Source: Bacteroidales bacterium
GTDB taxonomy: Bacteria > Bacteroidota > Bacteroidia > Bacteroidales > WCHB1-69
DNA length: 38,929 bases
Assembly: GCA_017962845.1 (NCBI GenBank)
Contig: JAGCUN010000044.1
Span: 1-38,929, forward strand
Direction: 5' to 3'
Made by a program: the position numbers and the translations under genes. Positions 1 through 6,858 of this stretch are shown here, in pieces. The notes under the pieces are model-generated. The model worked only from the letters and a program-made list of their open reading frames with translations, searched no databases and had not been told where the DNA came from. The first letter of the stretch is position 1. Each line of letters opens with the position of its first letter.

Positions 1-31
1 CCACCTTGTATGTCAGTTGGTTGTCACCGCC

Positions 32-62
32 ATTCCGCTACGAGCGCAGCGAGTAGCGGAAT
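32..62. repeat. REP-like palindrome
   Basis: A perfect 10-bp inverted repeat (ATTCCGCTAC at 32-41, GTAGCGGAAT at 53-62) encloses an 11-base loop, gagcgcagcga. There is no T-tract on either side, so it does not look like a simple intrinsic terminator, although it lies downstream of the minus-strand gene ending at 119. The loop 10-mer gagcgcagcg recurs as its reverse complement at 11477-11486 in another intergenic gap. A dispersed palindromic repeat is the simplest reading. The rest of 1-118 shows no convincing gene. Confidence 0.55.
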
Positions 63-118
63 CCCCTGCCGCCTGCGATGGTCGTTCACCCCGAAGGAAG
101 CCCGCATTGTTCCATTGT

Positions 119-943
119 TTATAGTATTATGGTCGATAATTCAACATCTTCAGGTCCATACCACACAAAGCCTTGCCTGGGTTCCAGCCATAGATGGAAA
201 TGTCGTTTTGCTACGAGGATGCGAGTGACAACAATATTGTCGAATTGGAATGTCACTTCTAATCTGAGTTTTTTGACTTTCTTGATGTCAATAGGTTCTG
301 TCCAAGCGACAAAACTGAATTTCCAATCATTATTTTGTCCACTTGTTGGCACTATCCAAGGAAACGAATCAATCGTATAATCAATAGATGTTTTGTCTTT
401 ATATCTTGTGATTGAGTCAAATGCGGCTGCCGAAGCCCTTTCAATTTCCCAGGGTAATGTATCCGTATCATTAACTATGAGAAGAATGTTTCTGAACGTA
501 CACTTATTGTAGCGGACGGCCCCCCATTTATCTCTTTTTTCTTGCTCTATGTAGCACTGTATTCGAAATGTATTGACAGAATCTTTAGCATAAAACCCTC
601 CCTTAAATTGCCTATAATCCAATTCTATATTTGAATAATATGACCTTCTATTTATATTGGATATTCCATGTATACGTATACTGTCCATCGGCATTGTAAC
701 ATGGGTGATAGTATCCATATAATAAGACTTGTCATGGTTCATGCTATATATGCTTTCGTGCAATCTAAAAGAAGCGGAACAACTGCAGAAGAACAAACAA
801 ATGATGGTCGCAAAACAGAAGAAGTAGCACCTTCTGTTTTGCAGGTTGTTTGTCCCGACAGTGTGCGCGGGTGGGAACTCCTTCTTGTTGTGGGCGTTGA
901 ACATAGGGGCGGTTTCAAGATTGTCGTTTTGGCTGTTTTTCAT
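119..943 (-). CDS. Putative lipoprotein or membrane-anchored protein of unknown function
   Basis: This is a 274-aa protein that I do not recognise. Residues about 37-58 form a hydrophobic segment ending in a Cys-rich stretch (LFFCSCSAS) that resembles a lipobox, which would make it a periplasm- or outer-membrane-facing lipoprotein. The N-terminal 35 residues before this segment are polar and unusually long for a signal peptide, so a later start is possible, but no better ATG precedes the hydrophobic segment apart from Met14. The remainder is rich in Tyr, Ser, Asp and Thr, with no catalytic motif I can name. A TACCTTTG promoter box lies about 100 bases upstream on the minus strand. AT-rich base composition, like its neighbours up to 4.3 kb, fits accessory gene content. 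Confidence 0.6.
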   Translation of the reverse strand: MKNSQNDNLETAPMFNAHNKKEFPPAHTVGTNNLQNRRCYFFCFATIICLFFCSCSASFRLHESIYSMNHDKSYYMDTITHVTMPMDSIRIHGISNINRRSYYSNIELDYRQFKGGFYAKDSVNTFRIQCYIEQEKRDKWGAVRYNKCTFRNILLIVNDTDTLPWEIERASAAAFDSITRYKDKTSIDYTIDSFPWIVPTSGQNNDWKFSFVAWTEPIDIKKVKKLRLEVTFQFDNIVVTRILVAKRHFHLWLEPRQGFVWYGPEDVELSTIIL

Positions 944-1039
944 CTTGAAATTTTTTTGGGGACTTCTATTTTTACTCTTTTTTTGTCATACCTCCAGACC
1001 CTGCAAGTCCCTTCAACAGAATCTGAAAATATAACGGGG

Positions 1040-1047
1040 CAAAGGTA
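1040..1047 (-). promoter_or_regulatory. Candidate -7 box (TACCTTTG) for the lipoprotein gene
   Basis: The minus strand reads TACCTTTG, matching the Bacteroidetes primary-sigma consensus TAnnTTTG. Transcription starting about 7 bases downstream would leave a leader of about 90 bases before the ATG at 943. No clear -33 element was seen. The gap 944-1091 otherwise holds only AT-rich leader sequence. Confidence 0.45.
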
Positions 1048-1091
1048 CAGAATATTTTCTGATAAGAAAAAAACGTCCTTATCTATTTTGA

Positions 1092-1880
1092 TTACTTTGT
1101 TTTCTTTTTGAAACAATGGATGTATGCCACCTCAATACCAAAACCATTGTAACGGTAATTGTAATACCCTTTGTCAAATTCGGTCTCTGAATTATCAGCG
1201 CTATTCACTGAATAGATATTATAAACACCTGTGTACTTGGTAAATAATCCGAAATTGCCAACAATGCCGAAACGAAGGAGATCTTTGTATGGGAGGGTGT
1301 AATAGACACCGAGTTTGACCAATGCATCAATGGAAATTTTATAGGGTTTTTGAGCCCAGAATTGATCAGTAGTGTGGTATTTTCTATTATTATCCTTAAA
1401 AATATCACTATTTGCAAAAGTTCCATTATTATTAATGCTAAGGTACAGGTATCGGCCTTGTTCAAGACCACCCCCAATGTTGGAGAAACACAATCCTACG
1501 GAAGAGTAGAAATGCCAATTTTCTTTCAAGGGCACATGTACTTCAAAATTAACGGGAATCTTAAAGTCTAAAGCATACTCGATAAACATCGTAGTCGGAA
1601 AGAGGAAGTTGGTTGTAGTGCCATAGTCAAGTCCAATGGAGACGCCAAAGTACTTGTAAAAGTTGTAGGATGCTTCAATGCCGACCGCCCAGCCGAAAGA
1701 GGGCTTTTTGTTTACAAGAAAAATGGAATTGTCCGTAGTGGAGTGTATGGATAGTGGCGCTAATACATCTCCTTCCAAACGGCCGCCCAAGTGCCAGCCG
1801 TCTAAAGAGTTGTCATTCTGCGCGTAATTTGCTGAGACAAACGCAAATACGAAGAATAAGAGAATGCTGATTCTTTTCAT
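1092..1880 (-). CDS. Outer-membrane beta-barrel protein
   Basis: After a classic signal peptide (MKRISILLFFVFAF, cleaved near ANYAQ) the roughly 240-aa mature protein has alternating aromatic/polar strands such as FGWAVGIEASYNFYKYFG, VSIGLDYG and FGIEVAYIHCF. This fits the small outer-membrane barrel superfamily (OmpA-like or PorT-like folds). It would sit in the outer membrane; ligand and function are unknown. In-frame ATGs exist at 1892, 1883 and 1880. I chose 1880 because MKR directly precedes the hydrophobic core, but 1883 and 1892 cannot be excluded. A TATTTTTG box at 1919-1926 lies just upstream. It is followed by the lipoprotein gene on the same strand, but that gene has its own promoter-like box. 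Confidence 0.75.
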   Translation of the reverse strand: MKRISILLFFVFAFVSANYAQNDNSLDGWHLGGRLEGDVLAPLSIHSTTDNSIFLVNKKPSFGWAVGIEASYNFYKYFGVSIGLDYGTTTNFLFPTTMFIEYALDFKIPVNFEVHVPLKENWHFYSSVGLCFSNIGGGLEQGRYLYLSINNNGTFANSDIFKDNNRKYHTTDQFWAQKPYKISIDALVKLGVYYTLPYKDLLRFGIVGNFGLFTKYTGVYNIYSVNSADNSETEFDKGYYNYRYNGFGIEVAYIHCFKKKTK

Positions 1881-1918
1881 CATGGGTGACATATTTTTGC
1901 AACATTAATTTACGAATG

Positions 1919-1926
1919 CAAAAATA
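1919..1926 (-). promoter_or_regulatory. -7 box (TATTTTTG) for the barrel gene
   Basis: The minus strand reads TATTTTTG, a TAnnTTTG match, about 35-45 bases before the candidate ATGs of the 1092-1880 gene. It implies a leader of about 30 bases. Confidence 0.6.
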
Positions 1927-1993
1927 CAACCTTTTCTTTATTTTATGGTAGGTTGATAAAAAATACGAATAGCTGGAAATAACAATGTCCCCG

Positions 1994-2917
1994 TTATTCT
2001 TTCAGGAAACTTTTTGCCCGCTCTTTCTCTTCTGGGGTGCCGTATTTGATGACTTTCTTCAGGTATTTGCGCTCGTTCTTGCTGTCGCCCAGCATATAGT
2101 AAGTATCGGCGATGTTGCTGAGCACTACGCCGTCGTGAGGAGCTACCTTTTCGGCTTTGAGCAGCCACGTCAATGCCGTACTACGATCTTCCAGCACCTG
2201 GTAGGTGGCAGCTATCACATTGATATTTTGTACATATTTGGGAAAATGGTGGTAAAGATCCTCAGCGATGCCACGAAGAAGTAGGATTTTCTGTTGCATT
2301 TTGTCAGCATTTTCATCGTTCACTGCGGCCATGAAAAGCTCTTTCTCGTAATCAAAAATTCCATCGGTGACGACCTCCTCCATAGGAGCATTGTTGTTGG
2401 GCCACTGCCATTGGAGTTTGTTCTGTGTGGTTCTGTCGAGTAGGGCGTGAATCTCATCTGCAAAGACGTTCCAGCGGCATAATTCTTGCAACAGATGGAT
2501 TTTACCATACCACATGTCCAGCCGGTCGGGAAAGAGGGCGATGCCGCGGCTGATGACATCCAGTGCGCTATCCACTCGTGCAAAGTCCCATCGTTGAGCA
2601 TAATACATGTAGCCGGCCACTGCGCCAGTGCTGTCGGTGAGGGTGTAAACCTCGCCTTGTACTCCATCAGCTTCGCTGGGAGGATCAGCGGAGGTCACCA
2701 CGCCCGATTGGGTCTTTGACAGGTTATAGTAGTAGTTGTATTCAGCGACGTAACGCTCGGCTGTCTGCTCGTTCATATTCCTGATTTTCAGGATGGAAGC
2801 AGTCATGGCCGTGGTGTCGCCTTTATGCAAGTCATCATAAAATTGCTCATAGGGATCTTGTGCTGCCGCAAGCATTATTAGCGACATCATCCATAGGGTG
2901 GAGAATAACTTTTTCAT
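1994..2917 (-). CDS. Secreted TPR-repeat protein
   Basis: This 307-aa protein begins with a signal peptide (MKKLFSTLWMMSLIMLAAAQ) and continues with helical repeats. The clearest TPR-like units are IALFPDRLDMWYGKIHLL near residues 125-142 and, in the C-terminal third, ALTWLLKAEKVAPHDGVVL followed by NIADTYYMLGDSKNERKYLKK. TPRs mediate protein-protein contacts, so it is probably a periplasmic or outer-membrane-associated scaffold; the partner is unknown. I chose the ATG at 2917 rather than 2929 because it gives a standard signal peptide and a sensible leader behind the TATTTTTG box at 2943-2950. The gene is transcribed alone. Confidence 0.8.
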   Translation of the reverse strand: MKKLFSTLWMMSLIMLAAAQDPYEQFYDDLHKGDTTAMTASILKIRNMNEQTAERYVAEYNYYYNLSKTQSGVVTSADPPSEADGVQGEVYTLTDSTGAVAGYMYYAQRWDFARVDSALDVISRGIALFPDRLDMWYGKIHLLQELCRWNVFADEIHALLDRTTQNKLQWQWPNNNAPMEEVVTDGIFDYEKELFMAAVNDENADKMQQKILLLRGIAEDLYHHFPKYVQNINVIAATYQVLEDRSTALTWLLKAEKVAPHDGVVLSNIADTYYMLGDSKNERKYLKKVIKYGTPEEKERAKSFLKE

Positions 2918-2942
2918 TGTTTTGGGCATTGATTCAATGCCG

Positions 2943-2950
2943 CAAAAATA
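2943..2950 (-). promoter_or_regulatory. -7 box (TATTTTTG) for the TPR gene
   Basis: The minus strand reads TATTTTTG, 26 bases before the ATG at 2917. It lies at the edge of the tandem-repeat block 2961-3073, so the sequence upstream of -7 is made of repeat units. Confidence 0.6.
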
Positions 2951-2960
2951 CGAATAATTT

Positions 2961-3073
2961 GAAAACTGAGAATTGAAAATTGAAAATTGAAAACTGAGAA
3001 CTGAGAACTGAAAATTGTTAATTGTACATTGTTAATTGTACATTGTTAATTGTACATTGTAAATTGTACATTG
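2961..3073. repeat. Intergenic tandem repeat, copy A
   Basis: This block has two repeat families. The left part has irregular 7-8 base units (GAAAATT, GAGAACT variants). The right part has three exact 14-mers TTAATTGTACATTG at 3018-3031, 3032-3045 and 3046-3059, then one variant beginning TAAATT at 3060-3073. The same arrangement recurs in the same orientation at 4321-4378 with fewer units. The two copies bracket the gene 3082-4281 together with its promoter. Confidence 0.85.
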
Positions 3074-3081
3074 AAATAACC

Positions 3082-4281
3082 CTACTCTCCGTACGTTATC
3101 GTCCTTACCGTTCGCGCCGACAATTTCCCGTCGATGAACTCCTCGCACTCTGTCCAGTTGCCATGCTCGTCGTACTGGTACTTCCACGTCAAGACGGGAT
3201 GGATGGGGGTGCTGTCGCTGTTGATATCGTAAAACTCCATACGGGTCTTATTCCGCGCATCATCGTACTCGAAACGAACACTTACGACTTTGTATGCGAT
3301 GCCTCCTGAACTTTCGTAATAGTGGTTACCCGTGATTTGCGTAATTCCCATCTCGCTGGAGATGGACAGTAGCTTTCCGTCCGAATCGTACTCGTAGTGG
3401 TAGGGAAGAGGGGCGGGCAGGGTGTCGCCGCCCATCAGATTCGCGGATTCGTACTGGAGATATCGTTCATAATTTTGAGGGAAACGAGGGAGGGTGTACA
3501 TAAGCCCTTTGCCTCTAAAGTCATACTTTCGCTCACTTGCCATCGATCCGTTGCGGTAGGTATAAGCGTATATCTCTTTGAGATAGGCATTCTCGAATTG
3601 GAAGACGGTGCAGACCTGTCCACAACTGTCGTACTGCAGACTTTCCATATAGTACCAATGCCCCTCTTTCGCCTGCCGTTGCCATGCTTGTAGCCGTCCG
3701 TCAGCCACAAGGTAACGGTTCAGTTCCGTTTCGTAGGCAAGTTGCCACGGCCCTTTCGGCAGGTTGCGTTGCGGGGTGCGGACGTATAGACTGCCATGAT
3801 GCTTGCGGGCGAAACGGTTGCTGATCCGTCGGTATTGTTTCATCATGACACTGCGTGCATCGATTAGCGAAACTCGGTGTAGCGAGTCAAAGGAGTATGT
3901 CCGCTCTTCGATGGGGAAAGCATCCCAAAGGTACTCGTAGCAGCGGAGGGTGTTGTGTCTTCCCAGGAGAGTCTCTCTTACATAATGAGAATTGGGAATT
4001 AGCTGAAAGTTGTTTCGCACTTCCTTCACCGATACCACCTCACCCTTGAAAGATATGGACATCGGGTCCATTGCTCCTGTCCAATTGTTCAAAAGGTCGC
4101 TTTGAACGGGAAAAATCATCAGTTTGACCTGCCCGTCCCGACTTTTGGGGGTGAATTTGTAAGGTGACATCTCGCTCATCTGAAAAATCTTCTTTGCAGA
4201 ATCTTGCGTGGCGTTATTGATCTGTCCCCGCGCACTCGCAGCGGCACAGAGTAGAAAAAAGAAGATGATGATGCGGTTCAT
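3082..4281 (-). CDS. Secreted YD/RHS-like repeat protein
   Basis: This 399-aa protein starts with a signal peptide (MNRIIIFFFLLCAAASARG). The second half carries repeated strands of the YEYDSDGKL type: YHYEYDSDGKLLSI, RFEYDDARNKTRMEF and YQYDEHGNWTECEEF, the Y-x-Y-D-x-x-G pattern of YD/RHS or toxin_wrap-like beta repeats. It is far shorter than true RHS toxins and has no toxin C-terminus, so I infer a surface or periplasmic binding protein. The ATG at 4281 was chosen because the upstream ATG at 4314 lies before the TATTTTTG box at 4304-4311. The gene and its promoter lie between two homologous tandem-repeat blocks. The smaller protein at 16610-17005 carries similar repeats. Confidence 0.75.
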   Translation of the reverse strand: MNRIIIFFFLLCAAASARGQINNATQDSAKKIFQMSEMSPYKFTPKSRDGQVKLMIFPVQSDLLNNWTGAMDPMSISFKGEVVSVKEVRNNFQLIPNSHYVRETLLGRHNTLRCYEYLWDAFPIEERTYSFDSLHRVSLIDARSVMMKQYRRISNRFARKHHGSLYVRTPQRNLPKGPWQLAYETELNRYLVADGRLQAWQRQAKEGHWYYMESLQYDSCGQVCTVFQFENAYLKEIYAYTYRNGSMASERKYDFRGKGLMYTLPRFPQNYERYLQYESANLMGGDTLPAPLPYHYEYDSDGKLLSISSEMGITQITGNHYYESSGGIAYKVVSVRFEYDDARNKTRMEFYDINSDSTPIHPVLTWKYQYDEHGNWTECEEFIDGKLSARTVRTITYGE

Positions 4282-4303
4282 GGCGATATGAAATTTTACC
4301 CCG

Positions 4304-4311
4304 CAAAAATA
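4304..4311 (-). promoter_or_regulatory. -7 box (TATTTTTG) for the YD-repeat gene
   Basis: The minus strand reads TATTTTTG, 23 bases before the ATG at 4281, and immediately next to repeat copy B (4321-4378). This is the same relationship to a repeat block as the TPR gene promoter at 2943-2950. Confidence 0.6.
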
Positions 4312-4320
4312 CAAATAAAT

Positions 4321-4378
4321 TGAAAATTGAAAACTGAGAACTGAAAATTGTTAATTGTACATTGTAAATTGTACATTG
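4321..4378. repeat. Intergenic tandem repeat, copy B
   Basis: It matches copy A (2961-3073) in order and orientation: GAAAATT/GAGAACT units, then one TTAATTGTACATTG (4351-4364) and one TAAATTGTACATTG (4365-4378). It has two fewer 14-mers and one fewer GAGAACT-type unit than copy A. It lies between the promoter of the YD-repeat gene and the stop of the membrane-protein gene at 4388. Confidence 0.85.
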
Positions 4379-4387
4379 TTCATTCTC

Positions 4388-5629
4388 CTAATGGAAGAGT
4401 GTCACGATGAACGAGATCAGCACGAAGAGCCAGTGCGCTGAAATGCCCGCTAACAGTCCGCCGATGGTGTGCGCGATGATGGCCTTGGAAATCAGCGGAC
4501 GGTGCCCCATCGAGTCGAGCATGGCGGCATGGGTGCTGAGATAACCGCTCCAACACATACCCATGGCCGTGAAGACTGCGATGGCGTTGTTGTCGATGAT
4601 GCCTTCAGAAACAAAGCGCGGAATCAAACCCAACGCGGCTCCAACAGCTCCTAATGCCGTGATAGGGAAGGAGATGAGCTGGGGATAGTCGAAGCCGAAG
4701 AGCCAGTGGAAAACCACCTGTATCTTGCCGGCCGCCCACGAGATGACGGGAACGCCCTCGTAAGCTTCGCCCAAATATTCGTGGTTGGCCCCGGCAGGAC
4801 CGAACGTCAGCATCATCACAAGGGTGGAAATCACCAGCACGCCCGGAATGATGGCCAGACCGATGCCCACACCATCTTTGCCACCGTCCAGAATCGAATT
4901 GAGGAAACGCATGAACACGCTGCCCTCGCTCTTGAAGGAGATCTGCTGCTCGTCGCCCGTCTCTTCCGAAACAGGTGCGTTCAACGACGGGTCGGCCTTG
5001 AGGGTGAAACGCTGCATCAGCCGCGTGGAGATGATGCTGCCGACCACTGCGCCGATCACTCCAACCAAAGCCCCGCTGCCGAACCCCTGGCTGGTCATGA
5101 AGGCCACCACCACCAGTCCCATACCGAAGGCCGTGCCAAAGTTGGTCAGCGAAACCAGCTGGTACTTCTTGAAATACTGGCTGAAATTTTTGTCCTTGGA
5201 GAGCGAGATGATGGCGGGATTGTCGCTCAGGAAGGTCATCACCGCTCCCAGTGCCGCCACCCCCGGCAGGTTGTACAACGGGCGCATCAGCGGACGCAGA
5301 ATGTTCTCCAACAGGCGCACCACACCAAACTCCGCCAACAACCGGCTGATAGCACCCATCAGCACGCAGATGGCCATGATGTAGAACACGGTCTCCAAAA
5401 GCAAGTGATAGGCCGTCTGCATGAAAGTGTTGAGCATTTTCGGCAAAGACATCCGCCAGGCGAGCAGACCGAAAAAGCCGAAAAAGAGAATCAGGAAGAG
5501 AATAGCCTCGAAAGAGCGCTTGCTCGTGAACGACAGTGGATTTTTCAGTTTGAAGATTTTCTCAATCTTACGGAACGCCGCCTCAATGGAGTGCGCGTAC
5601 TCTACGGTTTTCTTCTTGCGGATCTTCAT
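4388..5629 (-). CDS. Gate-domain (nucleoside-recognition-like) integral membrane protein
   Basis: This 413-aa protein has a basic cytoplasmic N-terminus (about 40 residues) and roughly eight to ten hydrophobic segments. Two Gate-like halves are visible, the first around LLENILRPLMRPLYNLPG and FLSDNPAIISLSKD (residues about 115-160), the second near ITALGAVGAALGLIPRFVSEG. This is the pattern of the nucleoside-recognition/Gate family (YjiH- and SpmA/B-like membrane proteins), whose substrates are mostly unproven. A charged loop near residues 218-232 (SEETGDEQQ) separates the halves. It starts 8 bases after the stop of the porin-like gene (5638-6753), so the two are probably one transcription unit. 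It may pass small metabolites across the inner membrane; the substrate cannot be read from sequence. Confidence 0.8.
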   Translation of the reverse strand: MKIRKKKTVEYAHSIEAAFRKIEKIFKLKNPLSFTSKRSFEAILFLILFFGFFGLLAWRMSLPKMLNTFMQTAYHLLLETVFYIMAICVLMGAISRLLAEFGVVRLLENILRPLMRPLYNLPGVAALGAVMTFLSDNPAIISLSKDKNFSQYFKKYQLVSLTNFGTAFGMGLVVVAFMTSQGFGSGALVGVIGAVVGSIISTRLMQRFTLKADPSLNAPVSEETGDEQQISFKSEGSVFMRFLNSILDGGKDGVGIGLAIIPGVLVISTLVMMLTFGPAGANHEYLGEAYEGVPVISWAAGKIQVVFHWLFGFDYPQLISFPITALGAVGAALGLIPRFVSEGIIDNNAIAVFTAMGMCWSGYLSTHAAMLDSMGHRPLISKAIIAHTIGGLLAGISAHWLFVLISFIVTLFH

Positions 5630-5637
5630 GTTGATGA

Positions 5638-6753
5638 TTACAAATTATCTGAATTCAATCTTTTGCCAAAATAACGGAGGAAATCAATGTTCCAAGTGAG
5701 TCCGATCTGCGCCGTGAGCTTTCGCCCCGACACCACCCCGTCGTAAACCGGGAAATAGTGGATCTGATACAGCAGAGCGTGTAAGCGCACCGCCTCACTG
5801 CCTCTCGGATGGTATTCAACGCCAAGGCCATAGAACGCCGAACGCTGTCCGGGGGTCACAAAGCAGTCCTTCGCCGGCGAAACCCACGGATAATCGGCCA
5901 TATTCTGCTCGTAACCGCCTTTGACAAAGAGGTTCACATGCTTGATAGCTACATCCATGCGCGAGATGACGGAGAAACTGGAGAAGATGGCATCGGTGCG
6001 GCTGACACGGTTCATGTAGTCGATATACCAGCTCCAGCGCCCCACCTCAAAGCGGTTTCCTAAGGTGACACATCCCACAAACTGACCGCGTTTTCTCTCA
6101 AAGAAATTGACAGAATATAAAGTCTTGAAAAATCCGAAATCGCCACTCCATAACAGACTGTATGCCAGCAGTCCCTGCTTCCATTCGTTGCCTTTTCCCA
6201 TGTAATGAACGTATGGCGAGTTGGCTACCTGCAAGGTCAGATGATGACGTTGTGATTTATCAGTAAATTTCACTGAACCAGCCAATTGGAAACAATAGTA
6301 GTTGTTCCAATAGTCGCCGGCATAATACACGTTGATGGGGGCGGCATCGTATTCAAAACCGCCATTGGCGATGGCCTCCTTACCGGCACGGATCGCCCAG
6401 TGGTCGTTAATCTGATATTGTAAATAAAGGAAGTCAGTATTGTCGAAAAAGGTGCTGGCACCCGCATTGGCGATGATGCGCTGACGGAAGAAGTAGGAGA
6501 AACCCTTGCCGAACTCGCCACCCAACAACAGGTTGAAATAGTGACCGTTGAAACCGTAGTCGGTGGTGTCGGAAAGTGATGCGCTGCCACCATCGCTGAA
6601 ACTGTGCTGCACATCAAAACCGGCTCTCATCTCCAACTTGAGGTGGGTGAAACGATGGCGCACACTGTCGTTCGTCTCTTGCGCTGTCAGTTTTGAGAGT
6701 GAAAAAAGCGCAAAAGCGACAAGGATTGCTGTTTTTATTTTATTGATTTTCAA
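5638..6753 (-). CDS. Porin-like outer-membrane beta-barrel protein
   Basis: A 371-aa protein with a signal peptide (ILVAFALFSLSKLTAQ) and many amphipathic aromatic strands: FSYFFRQRIIANAG, FLYLQYQINDHWAIRAGKE and a C-terminal strand ending LTWNIDFLRYFGKRL. The order of strands and the motif ending WAIRAGKE resemble phosphate-selective porin O/P-type barrels. The start appears to be TTG at 6753, since no ATG occurs before residue about 42 and starting there would remove the signal peptide. Upstream on the same strand is a TAATTTTG box (6793-6800). Together with the Gate-domain gene 8 bases downstream it could form an outer/inner membrane uptake pair. Confidence 0.75.
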   Translation of the reverse strand: MKINKIKTAILVAFALFSLSKLTAQETNDSVRHRFTHLKLEMRAGFDVQHSFSDGGSASLSDTTDYGFNGHYFNLLLGGEFGKGFSYFFRQRIIANAGASTFFDNTDFLYLQYQINDHWAIRAGKEAIANGGFEYDAAPINVYYAGDYWNNYYCFQLAGSVKFTDKSQRHHLTLQVANSPYVHYMGKGNEWKQGLLAYSLLWSGDFGFFKTLYSVNFFERKRGQFVGCVTLGNRFEVGRWSWYIDYMNRVSRTDAIFSSFSVISRMDVAIKHVNLFVKGGYEQNMADYPWVSPAKDCFVTPGQRSAFYGLGVEYHPRGSEAVRLHALLYQIHYFPVYDGVVSGRKLTAQIGLTWNIDFLRYFGKRLNSDNL

Positions 6754-6792
6754 TTTATTGTAATAATAATTTAATGTTCAAAATTGCGAGTG

Positions 6793-6800
6793 CAAAATTA
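6793..6800 (-). promoter_or_regulatory. -7 box (TAATTTTG) for the porin operon
   Basis: The minus strand reads TAATTTTG, 39 bases before the TTG start at 6753. It is back to back with the plus-strand box at 6827-6834, leaving only 26 bases between the two -7 boxes. Confidence 0.55.
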
Positions 6801-6826
6801 GGTCATTTTTTGAAAAGAAAAAGCCG

Positions 6827-6834
6827 TATATTTG
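6827..6834 (+). promoter_or_regulatory. -7 box (TATATTTG) for the Nfn-like gene
   Basis: TATATTTG matches TAnnTTTG. A TTTG at 6809-6812 could serve as -33 element. Transcription would begin near 6841, which rules out the in-frame TTG at 6832 as start and supports the ATG at 6859. Confidence 0.65.
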
Positions 6835-6858
6835 CAACTCGAAAAAAATAAATGCATC

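Noticed and set aside
944..1091. Possible small RNA or riboswitch in the leader of the first lipoprotein gene
   Set aside because: The region is AT-rich with no stable stem-loop beyond chance; only the promoter box is supported.
2961..3073. Tandem repeats as a CRISPR array
   Set aside because: Units are 7-14 bases with no unique spacers and no cas genes nearby.
4706..5674. A 322-codon plus-strand frame antisense to the Gate-domain gene
   Set aside because: No family resemblance and extreme His/Gln content; the minus-strand protein has clear membrane segments.
6832..6858. TTG start extending the Nfn-like protein by nine residues
   Set aside because: This TTG is part of the TATATTTG promoter box and would lie upstream of the transcript.
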